Below, piece by piece: positions 10,120 through 17,941 of a DNA stretch of 64,000 bases. The notes under the pieces are model-generated. The model did not search any database and had not been told where the DNA came from. It worked only from the letters and a program-made list of their open reading frames with translations. The stretch's first letter is position 1; each line of letters starts with the position of its first letter. The position numbers were made by a program, and so were the translations under genes. Source of the DNA: Ferrovum sp. (lineage in GTDB: Bacteria; Pseudomonadota; Gammaproteobacteria; Burkholderiales; Ferrovaceae); assembly GCA_019456405.1 (NCBI GenBank), contig WJXM01000050.1, positions 16,725 to 80,724 on the forward strand. The letters are read 5' to 3'.

Positions 10120-11088
10120 ATGGATCAGCCAGCGAACATCTCTCCGGACACCTGTCGAGTTTCCCTTCCAGCGGGCACGCGCAAAATCATTGACGGCGTG
10201 GAGCGGGTATATTACGAAGGGTATTGGATCCGTTACTATCAACCCCCGGAAAATACGCTGAGTGCCAAGCGCCACCTGATCACCGCGTTGACCCGACGCC
10301 TGTTCAACCATGTCGAGCACGGTATCAATATTCCCGGTGTACGTCTGAAGCAGGCCCGCCATGCCTATGAAACGACCCTGGACCCCGCCCTTAAACGAGT
10401 CAATGGTGCCATGCTGGCGGGGGCCCTATTCAATAGAGCCTCGGACATCATCGCCAAATTGGTGGAAATCCAGGAACTCGGCGTGGAAATTCGTTCGGAT
10501 AATGCCTTGTTGCGAGAGTGCGGAAACTGTTTGCAGGAAGCCTTGACTCTGGGGCGTCTGGTTCTGCATCGAAGTGGCGAAGAAGGCATCGATGAACTTT
10601 GGGGTGAACCCCTCCATGCATTCTCCATCCCAGTGGAAGACTTTTTTGAAAGCCGCTATCTCAAAATTGCCTCCACGCTGCGCGATGTGGACCACATCGG
10701 TTCTGCCTTGACCTGCTGTTTTGAAGGAGATACAGATTTTTCAACGCTCGCGCCCCTCATCCGGAACGTCATCGACGCCGCCCATCGCAAGGTGGAAACG
10801 CTTCAAACCGATGATCTGATCTTCACGGTCTGGCCAGAATTTGTGGTCGCGGGGGAACACCTCATTCATTATCGCCCCCCTTTGGCATCCGCTGACGATA
10901 TCGAAAGGGTTCGCCACCAGGAGCACGGATTGCAACTGGTGGCGCAAGGCTGGGCAATTTTGAACGACATTTCACGCGCACGCACGCCCATGCCGAAAAC
11001 CACCCAAGCCTATATCCAGCGCCTGGAAACCTTCCGTCAAAGCGGTACCTGCCCGGGACTGCTGGCCCCGCCGGTCGTTCCCGACTGA
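10120..11088 (+). CDS. Unrecognised cytoplasmic protein next to prmC
   Basis: I do not recognise this family. From the ATG at 10120 (MDQPANISPD, preceded by AGGAAAGG) the product has 322 residues; an ATG at 10081 would add 13 residues but has no ribosome-binding site. There is no signal peptide or membrane segment. The N-terminal third is basic and aromatic (VERVYYEGYWIRYYQPP). The middle looks helical (AGALFNRASDIIAKLVEIQEL). Cysteines occur in RECGNCLQ and in ALTCCFEG. It follows prmC by 55 bp on the same strand and ends 13 bp before the convergent grxD, so it probably extends the hemA unit. Confidence 0.75.
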   Translation: MDQPANISPDTCRVSLPAGTRKIIDGVERVYYEGYWIRYYQPPENTLSAKRHLITALTRRLFNHVEHGINIPGVRLKQARHAYETTLDPALKRVNGAMLAGALFNRASDIIAKLVEIQELGVEIRSDNALLRECGNCLQEALTLGRLVLHRSGEEGIDELWGEPLHAFSIPVEDFFESRYLKIASTLRDVDHIGSALTCCFEGDTDFSTLAPLIRNVIDAAHRKVETLQTDDLIFTVWPEFVVAGEHLIHYRPPLASADDIERVRHQEHGLQLVAQGWAILNDISRARTPMPKTTQAYIQRLETFRQSGTCPGLLAPPVVPD

Positions 11089-11101
11089 GGTCTCCGAACG
11101 A

Positions 11102-11410
11102 TCAACCGGCCAGTACCGACTTCAATTCCCCACTCTGGAACAACTCGACCATGATGTCCGACCCCCCGACGAACTCGCCCCGCACATATAATTGCGGGAT
11201 GGTCGGCCAGTTGGCATAGGATTTGATCCCCTGACGAATCTCGGGGTTTTGCAGTACATCCACCGAAAAGAAGTCCTGCACCCCACTCTGGCGAAGCAGT
11301 TCAACGGCTTTGGCGGAAAACCCACATTGTGGAAAATCTGGACTGCCCTTCATATACAATACGATGGGATGACCTTTGACTTGTTGATCGATGACTTCTT
11401 GAATGGACAT
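11102..11410 (-). CDS. grxD: Monothiol glutaredoxin Grx4 family
   Basis: The 102-residue protein begins MSIQEVIDQQV and contains KGSPDFPQCGFSAKAVELL, the CGFS active site of monothiol glutaredoxins. It also has the glutathione-binding WPTIPQLYV and GGSDIM segments. Grx4 proteins bind a glutathione-ligated 2Fe-2S cluster and deliver it to acceptor proteins. The start at 11410 has AGGAG seven bases upstream; a longer in-frame start has no such support. The start lies within the 5' end of the divergent nuclease gene. Confidence 0.95.
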   Translation of the reverse strand: MSIQEVIDQQVKGHPIVLYMKGSPDFPQCGFSAKAVELLRQSGVQDFFSVDVLQNPEIRQGIKSYANWPTIPQLYVRGEFVGGSDIMVELFQSGELKSVLAG

Positions 11411-12356
11411 GATGACTCCTATAGGAAAAAATACCCAGCGGACCAACGGTGCCGGGCCTCGCTTCTCCCATTATATTGGAATGATTCCAATTCTGCTCTG
11501 TCTCGTGGGTTCTTCCTCCGCTTGGGCCTGGGGCGAGGAAGGTCATGCCGTGGTGGCCGCCATTGCCTTGAATTTCATGGCCTCCGCCCAAAAGGCTCGG
11601 CTCCAGGAATTGCTGGCCGGCGACAATGACCCGTTGACCGCCCATGATCCTGTTTCCGTTGCCAATTGGGCCGATCGTCTGCGTGCCGGTTCCGGACACC
11701 CCATCACGTTTCAGCATTCCCGTGAATGGCACTTCGTCGACATCGACCGCCACCATCCTGACCTGATGCAGGCCTGCCAGAACTTTCAGCCATTGCCAGC
11801 GGGTACCCTGGCGACCGAGGGACCTGCACAGGCCTGCGTGGTGGCCAAAATCGAACAATTCAGCGCCGAATTGAGCCGTTACAAACAGAGCGGATTTCGG
11901 CCTGCTGATCGCCCCGAAGCCGTGTTGGCCCTCAAGTTTTTGATTCATCTGGTTGGAGACCTGCATCAACCCCTACACGCCATCGACGACCACGACCGTG
12001 GCGGCAATGAAATCAGGGTCAAGTGGGATCACGTCCCGACCGGGAGCCTGCATCATTACTGGGATACCGTATTCATCGAACACATGGATTCTGACCCCAC
12101 CCATCTGGCCCAGCGTCTGAGCGACCGCATCACCCCTGACAACCTGCGCGCATGGCAACGGGGAACGCCCCGCACCTGGGCCATGGAATCCTTCGCTACC
12201 GCCCGCAGTCAGGCCTATGATCCCTTGCCGGCCCCGGATGAAAGGGGCCGCGCCTTCCTGACCGATGCCTATGCCCGTCAGGCCATGGCGATGATCGCCC
12301 TGCAACTGGAAGAAGCCGGAGTTCGTCTGGCCAAAACCCTGGATGACTGTCTATGA
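11403..12356 (+). CDS. Secreted S1/P1-type nuclease
   Basis: The precursor has up to 317 residues. A hydrophobic signal segment (IPILLCLVGSSSAWA) is followed by WGEEGH; in this family the mature protein begins with a Trp whose amino group binds zinc. Further zinc-ligand regions are NWADRLR, WHFVDID and FLIHLVGDLHQPLHAIDDHD, all typical of zinc-dependent S1/P1 single-strand nucleases. The product should act in the periplasm or outside the cell. ATGs at 11403, 11409, 11412 and 11481 are all possible; the first three overlap the 5' end of grxD on the other strand. Its stop overlaps the glrR start as ATGA, an unusual coupling of a nuclease to a response regulator. Confidence 0.85.
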   Translation: MDMMTPIGKNTQRTNGAGPRFSHYIGMIPILLCLVGSSSAWAWGEEGHAVVAAIALNFMASAQKARLQELLAGDNDPLTAHDPVSVANWADRLRAGSGHPITFQHSREWHFVDIDRHHPDLMQACQNFQPLPAGTLATEGPAQACVVAKIEQFSAELSRYKQSGFRPADRPEAVLALKFLIHLVGDLHQPLHAIDDHDRGGNEIRVKWDHVPTGSLHHYWDTVFIEHMDSDPTHLAQRLSDRITPDNLRAWQRGTPRTWAMESFATARSQAYDPLPAPDERGRAFLTDAYARQAMAMIALQLEEAGVRLAKTLDDCL

Positions 12357-13702
12357 ACAGCCCGACCATCCTGCTGGTGGACGATGACGCGGATCTCCTC
12401 CATTTGCTCTCCCTGCGTCTGCGTGCGGCGGGTTACCGGGTCGTCAGTGCGGCCAGTGCCGAAGAAGCCTTGACGCGTCTGGCCACGGAGCGTCCTGGGG
12501 TCGTCCTGAGCGATGTCCAACTTCCCGGCATGGATGGACTCCGCCTGTTCGATGAAATCCATGGTCGGGACCCCACCCTGCCGGTCATCCTGCTCACCGC
12601 GCACGGCACGATTCCGGATGCGGTGGAAGCCACCGCCAAGGGAGTTTTCGGCTACCTCACCAAACCGTTCGATGCGGCGCTCCTGCTGGCCAAGGTCCAA
12701 TCCGCCCTGGACCTGTCCACCCCGCCACCGGAACCCGATCGTCTGGGAGAAGATTGGCGCGCGGAAATCCTCAGCCGTTCGCAGCGCATGGCCGAACTCC
12801 TGAACGAAGCCCAACTGGTGGCCCGCTCCGATGCCAGCGTATTGATCCGGGGGGAAAGCGGGACGGGGAAGGAGTTGTTGGCCCGTGCCCTGCACCGCGC
12901 CAGTTTTCGTGCTGCGCACCCGTTCATCGCGCTGAACTGCAGTGCCATTCCGGAAGCCTTGCTCGAATCCGAACTGTTCGGACACGAAAAAGGGGCCTTC
13001 ACCGGTGCCGTCCAGGCCCACCAGGGCCTCTTTCGCGCCGCCCAGGGCGGAACCCTCTTTCTCGACGAGATCGGCGACATGCCCCTCAACCTGCAGACCA
13101 AATTGTTGCGGGTCCTGGAAGAGCGCAAAGTCCGACCCGTAGGTTCGAATGTCCACCATGCCGTGGATGTGCGGGTCCTCTCTGCCACCCACCAAAACCT
13201 GGAAGCGTCCATCGCCGCTGATCAGTTTCGGGAAGATCTCTACTACCGTTTGAATGTCGTCGAACTCGTCCTCCCGGCCCTGCGCGAGAGACGGGAAGAC
13301 ATCCCCTTGCTGGCCAAGCATTTTCTGACCCGGCTGGGGAAAAAATACGGCAAACATCTCAACGGATTTTCTTCCGAGGCGCTGACCGCCCTGTCTGCAG
13401 CTCCCTGGCCTGGCAATATCCGCCAACTGCACAATGTCATCGAACAGGTCTGCGCCCTCTCCACCACCCCCATCATCCCCTTGTCTCTGGTTCATCGGGC
13501 CTTGCGTCTGCCGACGGTGGAAATCCTCAGCCTGACCGAAGCCCGCGAACGCTTTGAACGGGAGTACCTGATCGGACTGCTCAAACTGACCGAGGGTCAG
13601 GTGGCCGATGCCGCACGACTGGCACAACGTAACCGTACAGAATTCTACCGCCTGCTTCAAAAGTATGGACTGACGCCCGACAGTTTTCGTCCTGTCTCTT
13701 GA
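12353..13702 (+). CDS. glrR: Sigma-54-dependent response regulator GlrR (QseF)
   Basis: The 449-residue protein has a receiver domain (phospho-acceptor Asp54 in VVLSDVQLPGMDG). The AAA+ domain carries Walker A GESGTGKE, the sigma-54 contact loop GAFTGA and LFLDEIGDMP. A short C-terminal Fis-type helix-turn-helix ends near RNRTEFYRLLQKYG. Length and layout match GlrR. The partner kinase gene glrK and a QseG-like gene lie 2-4 kb downstream on the opposite strand, whereas in enterobacteria the three genes form one operon. The start overlaps the nuclease stop. Two GlrR-type operators and a -24/-12 promoter follow directly, the first overlapping the end of this gene. Confidence 0.93.
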   Translation: MNSPTILLVDDDADLLHLLSLRLRAAGYRVVSAASAEEALTRLATERPGVVLSDVQLPGMDGLRLFDEIHGRDPTLPVILLTAHGTIPDAVEATAKGVFGYLTKPFDAALLLAKVQSALDLSTPPPEPDRLGEDWRAEILSRSQRMAELLNEAQLVARSDASVLIRGESGTGKELLARALHRASFRAAHPFIALNCSAIPEALLESELFGHEKGAFTGAVQAHQGLFRAAQGGTLFLDEIGDMPLNLQTKLLRVLEERKVRPVGSNVHHAVDVRVLSATHQNLEASIAADQFREDLYYRLNVVELVLPALRERREDIPLLAKHFLTRLGKKYGKHLNGFSSEALTALSAAPWPGNIRQLHNVIEQVCALSTTPIIPLSLVHRALRLPTVEILSLTEARERFEREYLIGLLKLTEGQVADAARLAQRNRTEFYRLLQKYGLTPDSFRPVS

Positions 13703-13710
13703 CAGCGACA
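13693..13710. promoter_or_regulatory. GlrR operator site 1 (TGTC-N10-GACA)
   Basis: TGTC at 13693-13696 and GACA at 13707-13710 with exactly 10 bp between them form the palindromic pattern known for GlrR sites at enterobacterial glmY. The site overlaps the last codons of glrR and lies about 200 bp upstream of the -24/-12 promoter of mdoH. Confidence 0.75.
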
Positions 13711-13711
13711 G

Positions 13712-13739
13712 AATCAACTTATTAATTATCAATAGGTTA
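13712..13739. promoter_or_regulatory. Two IHF-type sites between the GlrR operators
   Basis: Two exact matches to WATCAANNNNTTR lie side by side: AATCAACTTATTA (13712-13724) and TATCAATAGGTTA (13727-13739). They sit between the two GlrR operators in AT-rich DNA. IHF bending is commonly used to bring an enhancer-bound activator to sigma-54 polymerase. Confidence 0.6.
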
Positions 13740-13758
13740 ACAAAATTCTTATATAACC

Positions 13759-13776
13759 TGTCGGCTAACGACGACA
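13759..13776. promoter_or_regulatory. GlrR operator site 2 (TGTC-N10-GACA)
   Basis: TGTC at 13759-13762 and GACA at 13773-13776, again with exactly 10 bp between. It is offset 66 bp from site 1 and lies about 130 bp upstream of the -12 element, a normal upstream-activator distance. Confidence 0.75.
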
Positions 13777-13894
13777 ACTCCCCCTGAAAAAACCGGGGCC
13801 AGCGCCCGAAACACCCTCAAAACCCGCCCAATTCATGCCAAAAAATAATTAAAATTATTTAAAATTCATATGGTTGATAAATTAACTCGGATAT

Positions 13895-13909
13895 TGGCAT
13901 AATCGTTGC
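13895..13909 (+). promoter_or_regulatory. Sigma-54 (-24/-12) promoter of mdoH
   Basis: TGGCA (13895-13899) and TTGC (13906-13909) are separated by 6 bp, giving the GG and GC dinucleotides the exact -24/-12 spacing. The predicted start of transcription is near 13921, only about 2 nt before the mdoH ATG, so the message would be nearly leaderless. No strong sigma-70 pair is evident in the same gap. Confidence 0.7.
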
Positions 13910-13922
13910 TTGAGTCACAGAC

Positions 13923-15896
13923 ATGAATCCCTACGACCTCATACCGCTGACTCGCCCTGATCTTCAGGCCCCTCCTCTAAACCGGGGATCCATGGTCACC
14001 CGACCGTGGACCGGATTCTGGAACGGATTCCTGCAGTCTCTCCGCACCCTCCTGCCCCCCCCCCGCAGGAACCACACGGAGGCCCCCCCTCAGGCCTGGG
14101 AAACGGCGGCTCGTCTTCGGCGCCGCACTCTGGGCGCAGGGATTCTTTTTTCTTCGCTGCTGGCCGGCTGGAGTCAATGGCCCCAGAACCTTCAGGGTCT
14201 AGGGGCGTTGCTCGGCTGGACTCAATGGACATTGTTCGTCCTGTTGTTCGCCTGGGTCAGCGCGGGCTTCCTGACGGCAGTGCTGGGATTCTGGGTACAA
14301 CTGCACCCCGACCCCCACGCCTTGACCGTACCCTCCTCCCCAACCGACCTGCCTCTGGATCCCAATGCCCGTACCGCGCTCATCATGCCCATCTGTCATG
14401 AACAGGTACGCAGCGTCTTCGCTGGATTGCGTGCGACTTGTGAATCCCTGGCAGCCACCCGGGATGCCACACTTTTCGATGTATTCATCCTGTCCGACAG
14501 TCGCGACCCCGCCATTCTGGCCGAAGAACTGGCGGCCTGGGAGGAATTGCGCGACCAATTGGGCCATCGCCTCAACCTGTTTTATCGGGTCCGCGCACGG
14601 CGTGGACGCAAGAAAGCCGGCAATGTGGCGGACTTTTGCCGGCGTTGGGGGAAAGATTATCGGTATATGGTCGTATTGGATGCCGACAGCGTGATGACCG
14701 GAAGTGCCCTGACGACCCTGGTCAGCCTGATGGAACGCAACCCGAGCGCTGGCATCATTCAGACCTTGCCGCGCTCCGTGGGACTGGACACGGTTCATGC
14801 ACGCAGCCAACAATTTGCGGGGCGAGTGACCGGTCAATTGTTTACGGCAGGCATGCAATACTGGCAACTGGGGGAATCCCATTACTGGGGACATAATGCC
14901 ATCCTGCGTGTCGCGCCTTTCATGCGCCACTGCGGGCTGGCCTTGTTGCCCGGCAAGGGCAGCCTGAGCGGAGAAATTCTCTCCCACGACTTCGTAGAGG
15001 CAGCGTTACTGCGGCGCGCGGGTTACCATGTCTGGATCGTTCCCGGCATCGAGGGCAGTTACGAACAGCAACCTGCCCATCTGCTGGAGGAATTGCAGCG
15101 GGATCGACGCTGGTGCCAAGGCAACCTGAAAAACTTCCGGCTGCTCTGGGAACCCGGATTTCATGCCGTGCATCGTGCCATGCTGCTCACCGGTGTGCTG
15201 GCCTATGCCTCGGCTCCCCTCTGGATGGCGTACATTCTGGTCAGCCTGGGTCTGACCGTGCTCGCCCCCGATGCCCCTCTCCTGCCCGTACTCTGGCCAG
15301 CAACCTTGAGCATGCTCTTCATCCCGCGCCTGCTGGCCCTGCTGGTTCTTTTCAAACGGGGCGAACAAGCCAAATTTGGGGGAGCCCCCACCCTCCTGGC
15401 CAGCGCCTTCACCGAAGCCACCCTCTCGCTCTTGCAAGCACCCCTACGCATGGTTGCCCATACGCTCTTCGTCCTCACCGCCCTGACTGGATTCAGGCTG
15501 GAATGGAAATCCCCGGCACGGGAAGCCTCCACTCTGGCTTGGCGCAATACCTGGCAACATTACCGCCCCCTGTTCCTGATTGCGGCTGGCGGCTTGGCGT
15601 TGGCCTCGCTGCGCGGGCCAACCCTAATGGTCTTCCTGCTCCCCATTGCCTTGCCCTGGTTGCTGGCAGCCCCCCTGGCCGTTGCCACCAGTCATTCCAC
15701 CCGTTTTCTCAAGATGCGCGGGCTCTCCCTGCTGGACATCCCGGAAGAACGTCGCGTTCCCTCGGTTCTTCGGCGCGCCTGGCACTATGCGGGCATGCCG
15801 CCTCTGCTTTCAGGGGTGAGTGCCCGCTTTGTCCGGAACGGGACGGGAACTCAAGTGGCGCTCGATCGCGCGCAATTCCTGAATCTGTCGCGCTAG
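13923..15896 (+). CDS. mdoH: Glucans biosynthesis glucosyltransferase H
   Basis: The 657-residue membrane GT2-type enzyme has two N-terminal membrane segments after residue 75. The cytosolic glycosyltransferase domain contains IMPICHE, the nucleotide-binding VVLDADSVMTG and the acceptor motif RDRRWCQGN. Several C-terminal membrane helices follow. It polymerises glucose from UDP-glucose into osmoregulated periplasmic glucans. An in-frame stop lies three codons upstream, so ATG 13923 is the earliest start; it keeps the family's RGSM..RPW segment, which an ATG at 13992 would cut. No mdoG lies beside it, unlike the enterobacterial operon. Its 3' end overlaps the convergent lipoprotein gene by 87 bp. 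Confidence 0.93.
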   Translation: MNPYDLIPLTRPDLQAPPLNRGSMVTRPWTGFWNGFLQSLRTLLPPPRRNHTEAPPQAWETAARLRRRTLGAGILFSSLLAGWSQWPQNLQGLGALLGWTQWTLFVLLFAWVSAGFLTAVLGFWVQLHPDPHALTVPSSPTDLPLDPNARTALIMPICHEQVRSVFAGLRATCESLAATRDATLFDVFILSDSRDPAILAEELAAWEELRDQLGHRLNLFYRVRARRGRKKAGNVADFCRRWGKDYRYMVVLDADSVMTGSALTTLVSLMERNPSAGIIQTLPRSVGLDTVHARSQQFAGRVTGQLFTAGMQYWQLGESHYWGHNAILRVAPFMRHCGLALLPGKGSLSGEILSHDFVEAALLRRAGYHVWIVPGIEGSYEQQPAHLLEELQRDRRWCQGNLKNFRLLWEPGFHAVHRAMLLTGVLAYASAPLWMAYILVSLGLTVLAPDAPLLPVLWPATLSMLFIPRLLALLVLFKRGEQAKFGGAPTLLASAFTEATLSLLQAPLRMVAHTLFVLTALTGFRLEWKSPAREASTLAWRNTWQHYRPLFLIAAGGLALASLRGPTLMVFLLPIALPWLLAAPLAVATSHSTRFLKMRGLSLLDIPEERRVPSVLRRAWHYAGMPPLLSGVSARFVRNGTGTQVALDRAQFLNLSR

Positions 15897-16430
15897 ATTG
15901 TCGGCCTTGACCTGCAACTCCTGGGACTGATGAGTCAATTGATCCGCCTGAAGTTCCAGCAGCGCCTGGGTGTCCGCCCATTGTTTCAGCCAATGCGCCA
16001 GGGGAAGCAGTTCCGCATGATCCCCCTTTTCCTCCTCACTCACCAAGGCCTGTAACAGAACCACGGCCTGCTGGGTAGTTCCCGCCTGATGTTGCAGCAG
16101 CAACAATTGAGCCCGCCGTAACCGGTCCTGAGCCGTTTCCGGTGCGGGTTGCGCCACCAGACTGGCCAGAACTTCACTGCGTACCTCAGGAGACAGGGCC
16201 ATATCCTGATCCAGTTGGGACAAAGCCAGAACGATATCATCGCCATCGGCAAGGATCGCTTCCGGGACGCGTTTCGTCTCATCCACCCTGGGGGATACGG
16301 AGGGCGCGAGGGGTTTTGAAATCACGGGAGGCGTGGTCGTCGCACACCCTACCAGAAACGTCACGCCCATCATTCCCAGCACCACGGGAATCATTTTCTC
16401 CCGTCTTTTTTTCTCAAACGCCATCTTCAT
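15810..16430 (-). CDS. QseG/YfhG-like outer-membrane lipoprotein
   Basis: The 206-residue protein has a basic N-terminus, a hydrophobic signal and lipobox LVGC (Cys about 29). A Pro-rich linker and a largely helical, Gln/Leu-rich body ending in a coiled coil (ELQVKADNLARQIQELRA) follow. Its place directly behind glrK, with an ATGA start/stop overlap, matches the glrK-yfhG(qseG)-glrR arrangement, in which the lipoprotein modulates the kinase from the periplasm. Sequence similarity alone would not identify it. Its 3' end overlaps mdoH tail to tail by 87 bp. Confidence 0.7.
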   Translation of the reverse strand: MKMAFEKKRREKMIPVVLGMMGVTFLVGCATTTPPVISKPLAPSVSPRVDETKRVPEAILADGDDIVLALSQLDQDMALSPEVRSEVLASLVAQPAPETAQDRLRRAQLLLLQHQAGTTQQAVVLLQALVSEEEKGDHAELLPLAHWLKQWADTQALLELQADQLTHQSQELQVKADNLARQIQELRAIERHLSSRPVPDKAGTHP

Positions 16431-17941
16431 GCCTGATCCTTGCTTCCTTTGGTTCGTTGACGACCTGTTTCGCCGGCATCACGAGGCATTTCCACACAAA
16501 AAACAGCCCCGCCGTCTCCATCTTCCTGAGGGATGAGCGAGACTCCACCGCCATGGGCCTGAACCAGCGCCCGGACAATGGATAGCCCCACCCCACTGCC
16601 CTTGCGCGCGCCCGCAGGTTGACGTTTTCCTTGATAGAAGGGGTCAAAGATGTGCGAGGCATCCAGAGGGTCGACCCCAGGGCCCTGATCCCGAATCAAC
16701 ATCTTCCAACTCTCGCTCCCATCCGAGAGGATCAACCGGATCAACCCGGACACCGGAGAGAAACGAATGGCATTGATCAGCAGGTTCCCCGCCACGGTTT
16801 CCCATTTATCCGGGTCCAGCCAGACCTGCGCCAGCGTTCCCTCGACCCGGACCTGCAGAGACTTGGCCTGAATCTGCAAACGCTGGCGTGTCACCAGATG
16901 TTCCAGAAGGGCGCGCACATCCACCCAGCGCTTATGGAGATGTTGAGCGCCCGATGCTGCCGCATTGTACTGCAAGAGCCCCTCGATCTGGTGCTGCAAA
17001 GCCAGGGAATTTTCCCGCAGGATCACCAGGATTTCCCGTTGCGCTTCATTGACCGGACCCGGCACCTGCTCTTCGAGCAGGGCCACCCCTTCCCGGAGAT
17101 TGGCCAGGGGCGTCTTCAATTCGTGAGAAATATGCCGCATGAACTGGAGTTTATCCGATTCCAGATCCGCCAGTCGTTGTTGCACCCAACGTACCCGCTC
17201 CCCCAATTGACGAATATCCGTTGGTCCCCCCAGCGGTTTCAGAGGCACCCGCTGAGACTGTCCCAACTGGCGAATGGAGCGGTCCAACTGGGCGAAGGAC
17301 CGCGACAACCATGCCCCCAGACCCAAGGCCAGCACCAGGGCCAACGAAGAGGCCGTCACGCCCATGGTGATCAAGGCTTGTCGTTGGCGTTCAAACTCCT
17401 GCAACAAGGTTTGATCCTGTTCTGCCAGGCGAATTTGCAGCACGCTGTCCAGTTGTTGGTCCAGTTGCCCTAACTGATGAAACACCGCGTCCAGATGCGC
17501 GGTGGGAATGCTCATTCGTTCACTGTGTTCTTCGAGCAAGGGGGGAATATTGGCATCCGCCAATACGCGCCATTGCTGCGTCAGGGGAACGAGATCCGCC
17601 GGACCCGCATCATCCAGATCCTTCAGAACGGTCAGACTTTGCATCCAGCTATGACGGATATCCGGGCGCAGGGAAGGATCATGCAACACCAGGTATTGAC
17701 GTACCTGACGTTCCAGGGCGACAGTCGTTTCCTGTAACTCGCGCACCTGCCTGGAACGTTGCAATGCCTTGGCCGGAAAGTCCCGACTGTCTCGACTGAG
17801 CGTGTCCACCGCCACCAGGGCACGCCCCAGTGCCCCCCCCAGCAAGATCAGGATCCCGGCAAAGGAAGCCCCCAACAACTGCTTGAACGAGAAAGGGAAT
17901 GGGGCATGCGATACCAGTCGTCTGAAGCGTAACCAGCGCAC
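16427..17941 (-). CDS. glrK: Sensor histidine kinase GlrK (QseE)
   Basis: The 504-residue kinase starts at a GTG (VRWLRFRR). It has one membrane helix near residue 20-40 and a periplasmic helical domain with RQYLVLHDPSL, close to the enterobacterial GlrK text. A second helix lies near 195-215, followed by a HAMP-like region. The phospho-acceptor box is HISHELKTPLANLREG, and the ATPase domain has N (NLLINAIRF), G1 (DQGPGVD) and G2 (GSGVGLSI) boxes. It should phosphorylate GlrR, encoded 3 kb away on the other strand. The start directly abuts the stop of the CLC gene upstream, so both are probably on one transcript. Confidence 0.9.
   Translation of the reverse strand: MRWLRFRRLVSHAPFPFSFKQLLGASFAGILILLGGALGRALVAVDTLSRDSRDFPAKALQRSRQVRELQETTVALERQVRQYLVLHDPSLRPDIRHSWMQSLTVLKDLDDAGPADLVPLTQQWRVLADANIPPLLEEHSERMSIPTAHLDAVFHQLGQLDQQLDSVLQIRLAEQDQTLLQEFERQRQALITMGVTASSLALVLALGLGAWLSRSFAQLDRSIRQLGQSQRVPLKPLGGPTDIRQLGERVRWVQQRLADLESDKLQFMRHISHELKTPLANLREGVALLEEQVPGPVNEAQREILVILRENSLALQHQIEGLLQYNAAASGAQHLHKRWVDVRALLEHLVTRQRLQIQAKSLQVRVEGTLAQVWLDPDKWETVAGNLLINAIRFSPVSGLIRLILSDGSESWKMLIRDQGPGVDPLDASHIFDPFYQGKRQPAGARKGSGVGLSIVRALVQAHGGGVSLIPQEDGDGGAVFCVEMPRDAGETGRQRTKGSKDQA

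Noticed and set aside
12278..13777. 499-codon open frame on the minus strand
   Set aside because: Antisense to glrR; Gln/Gly-rich shadow with no motif.
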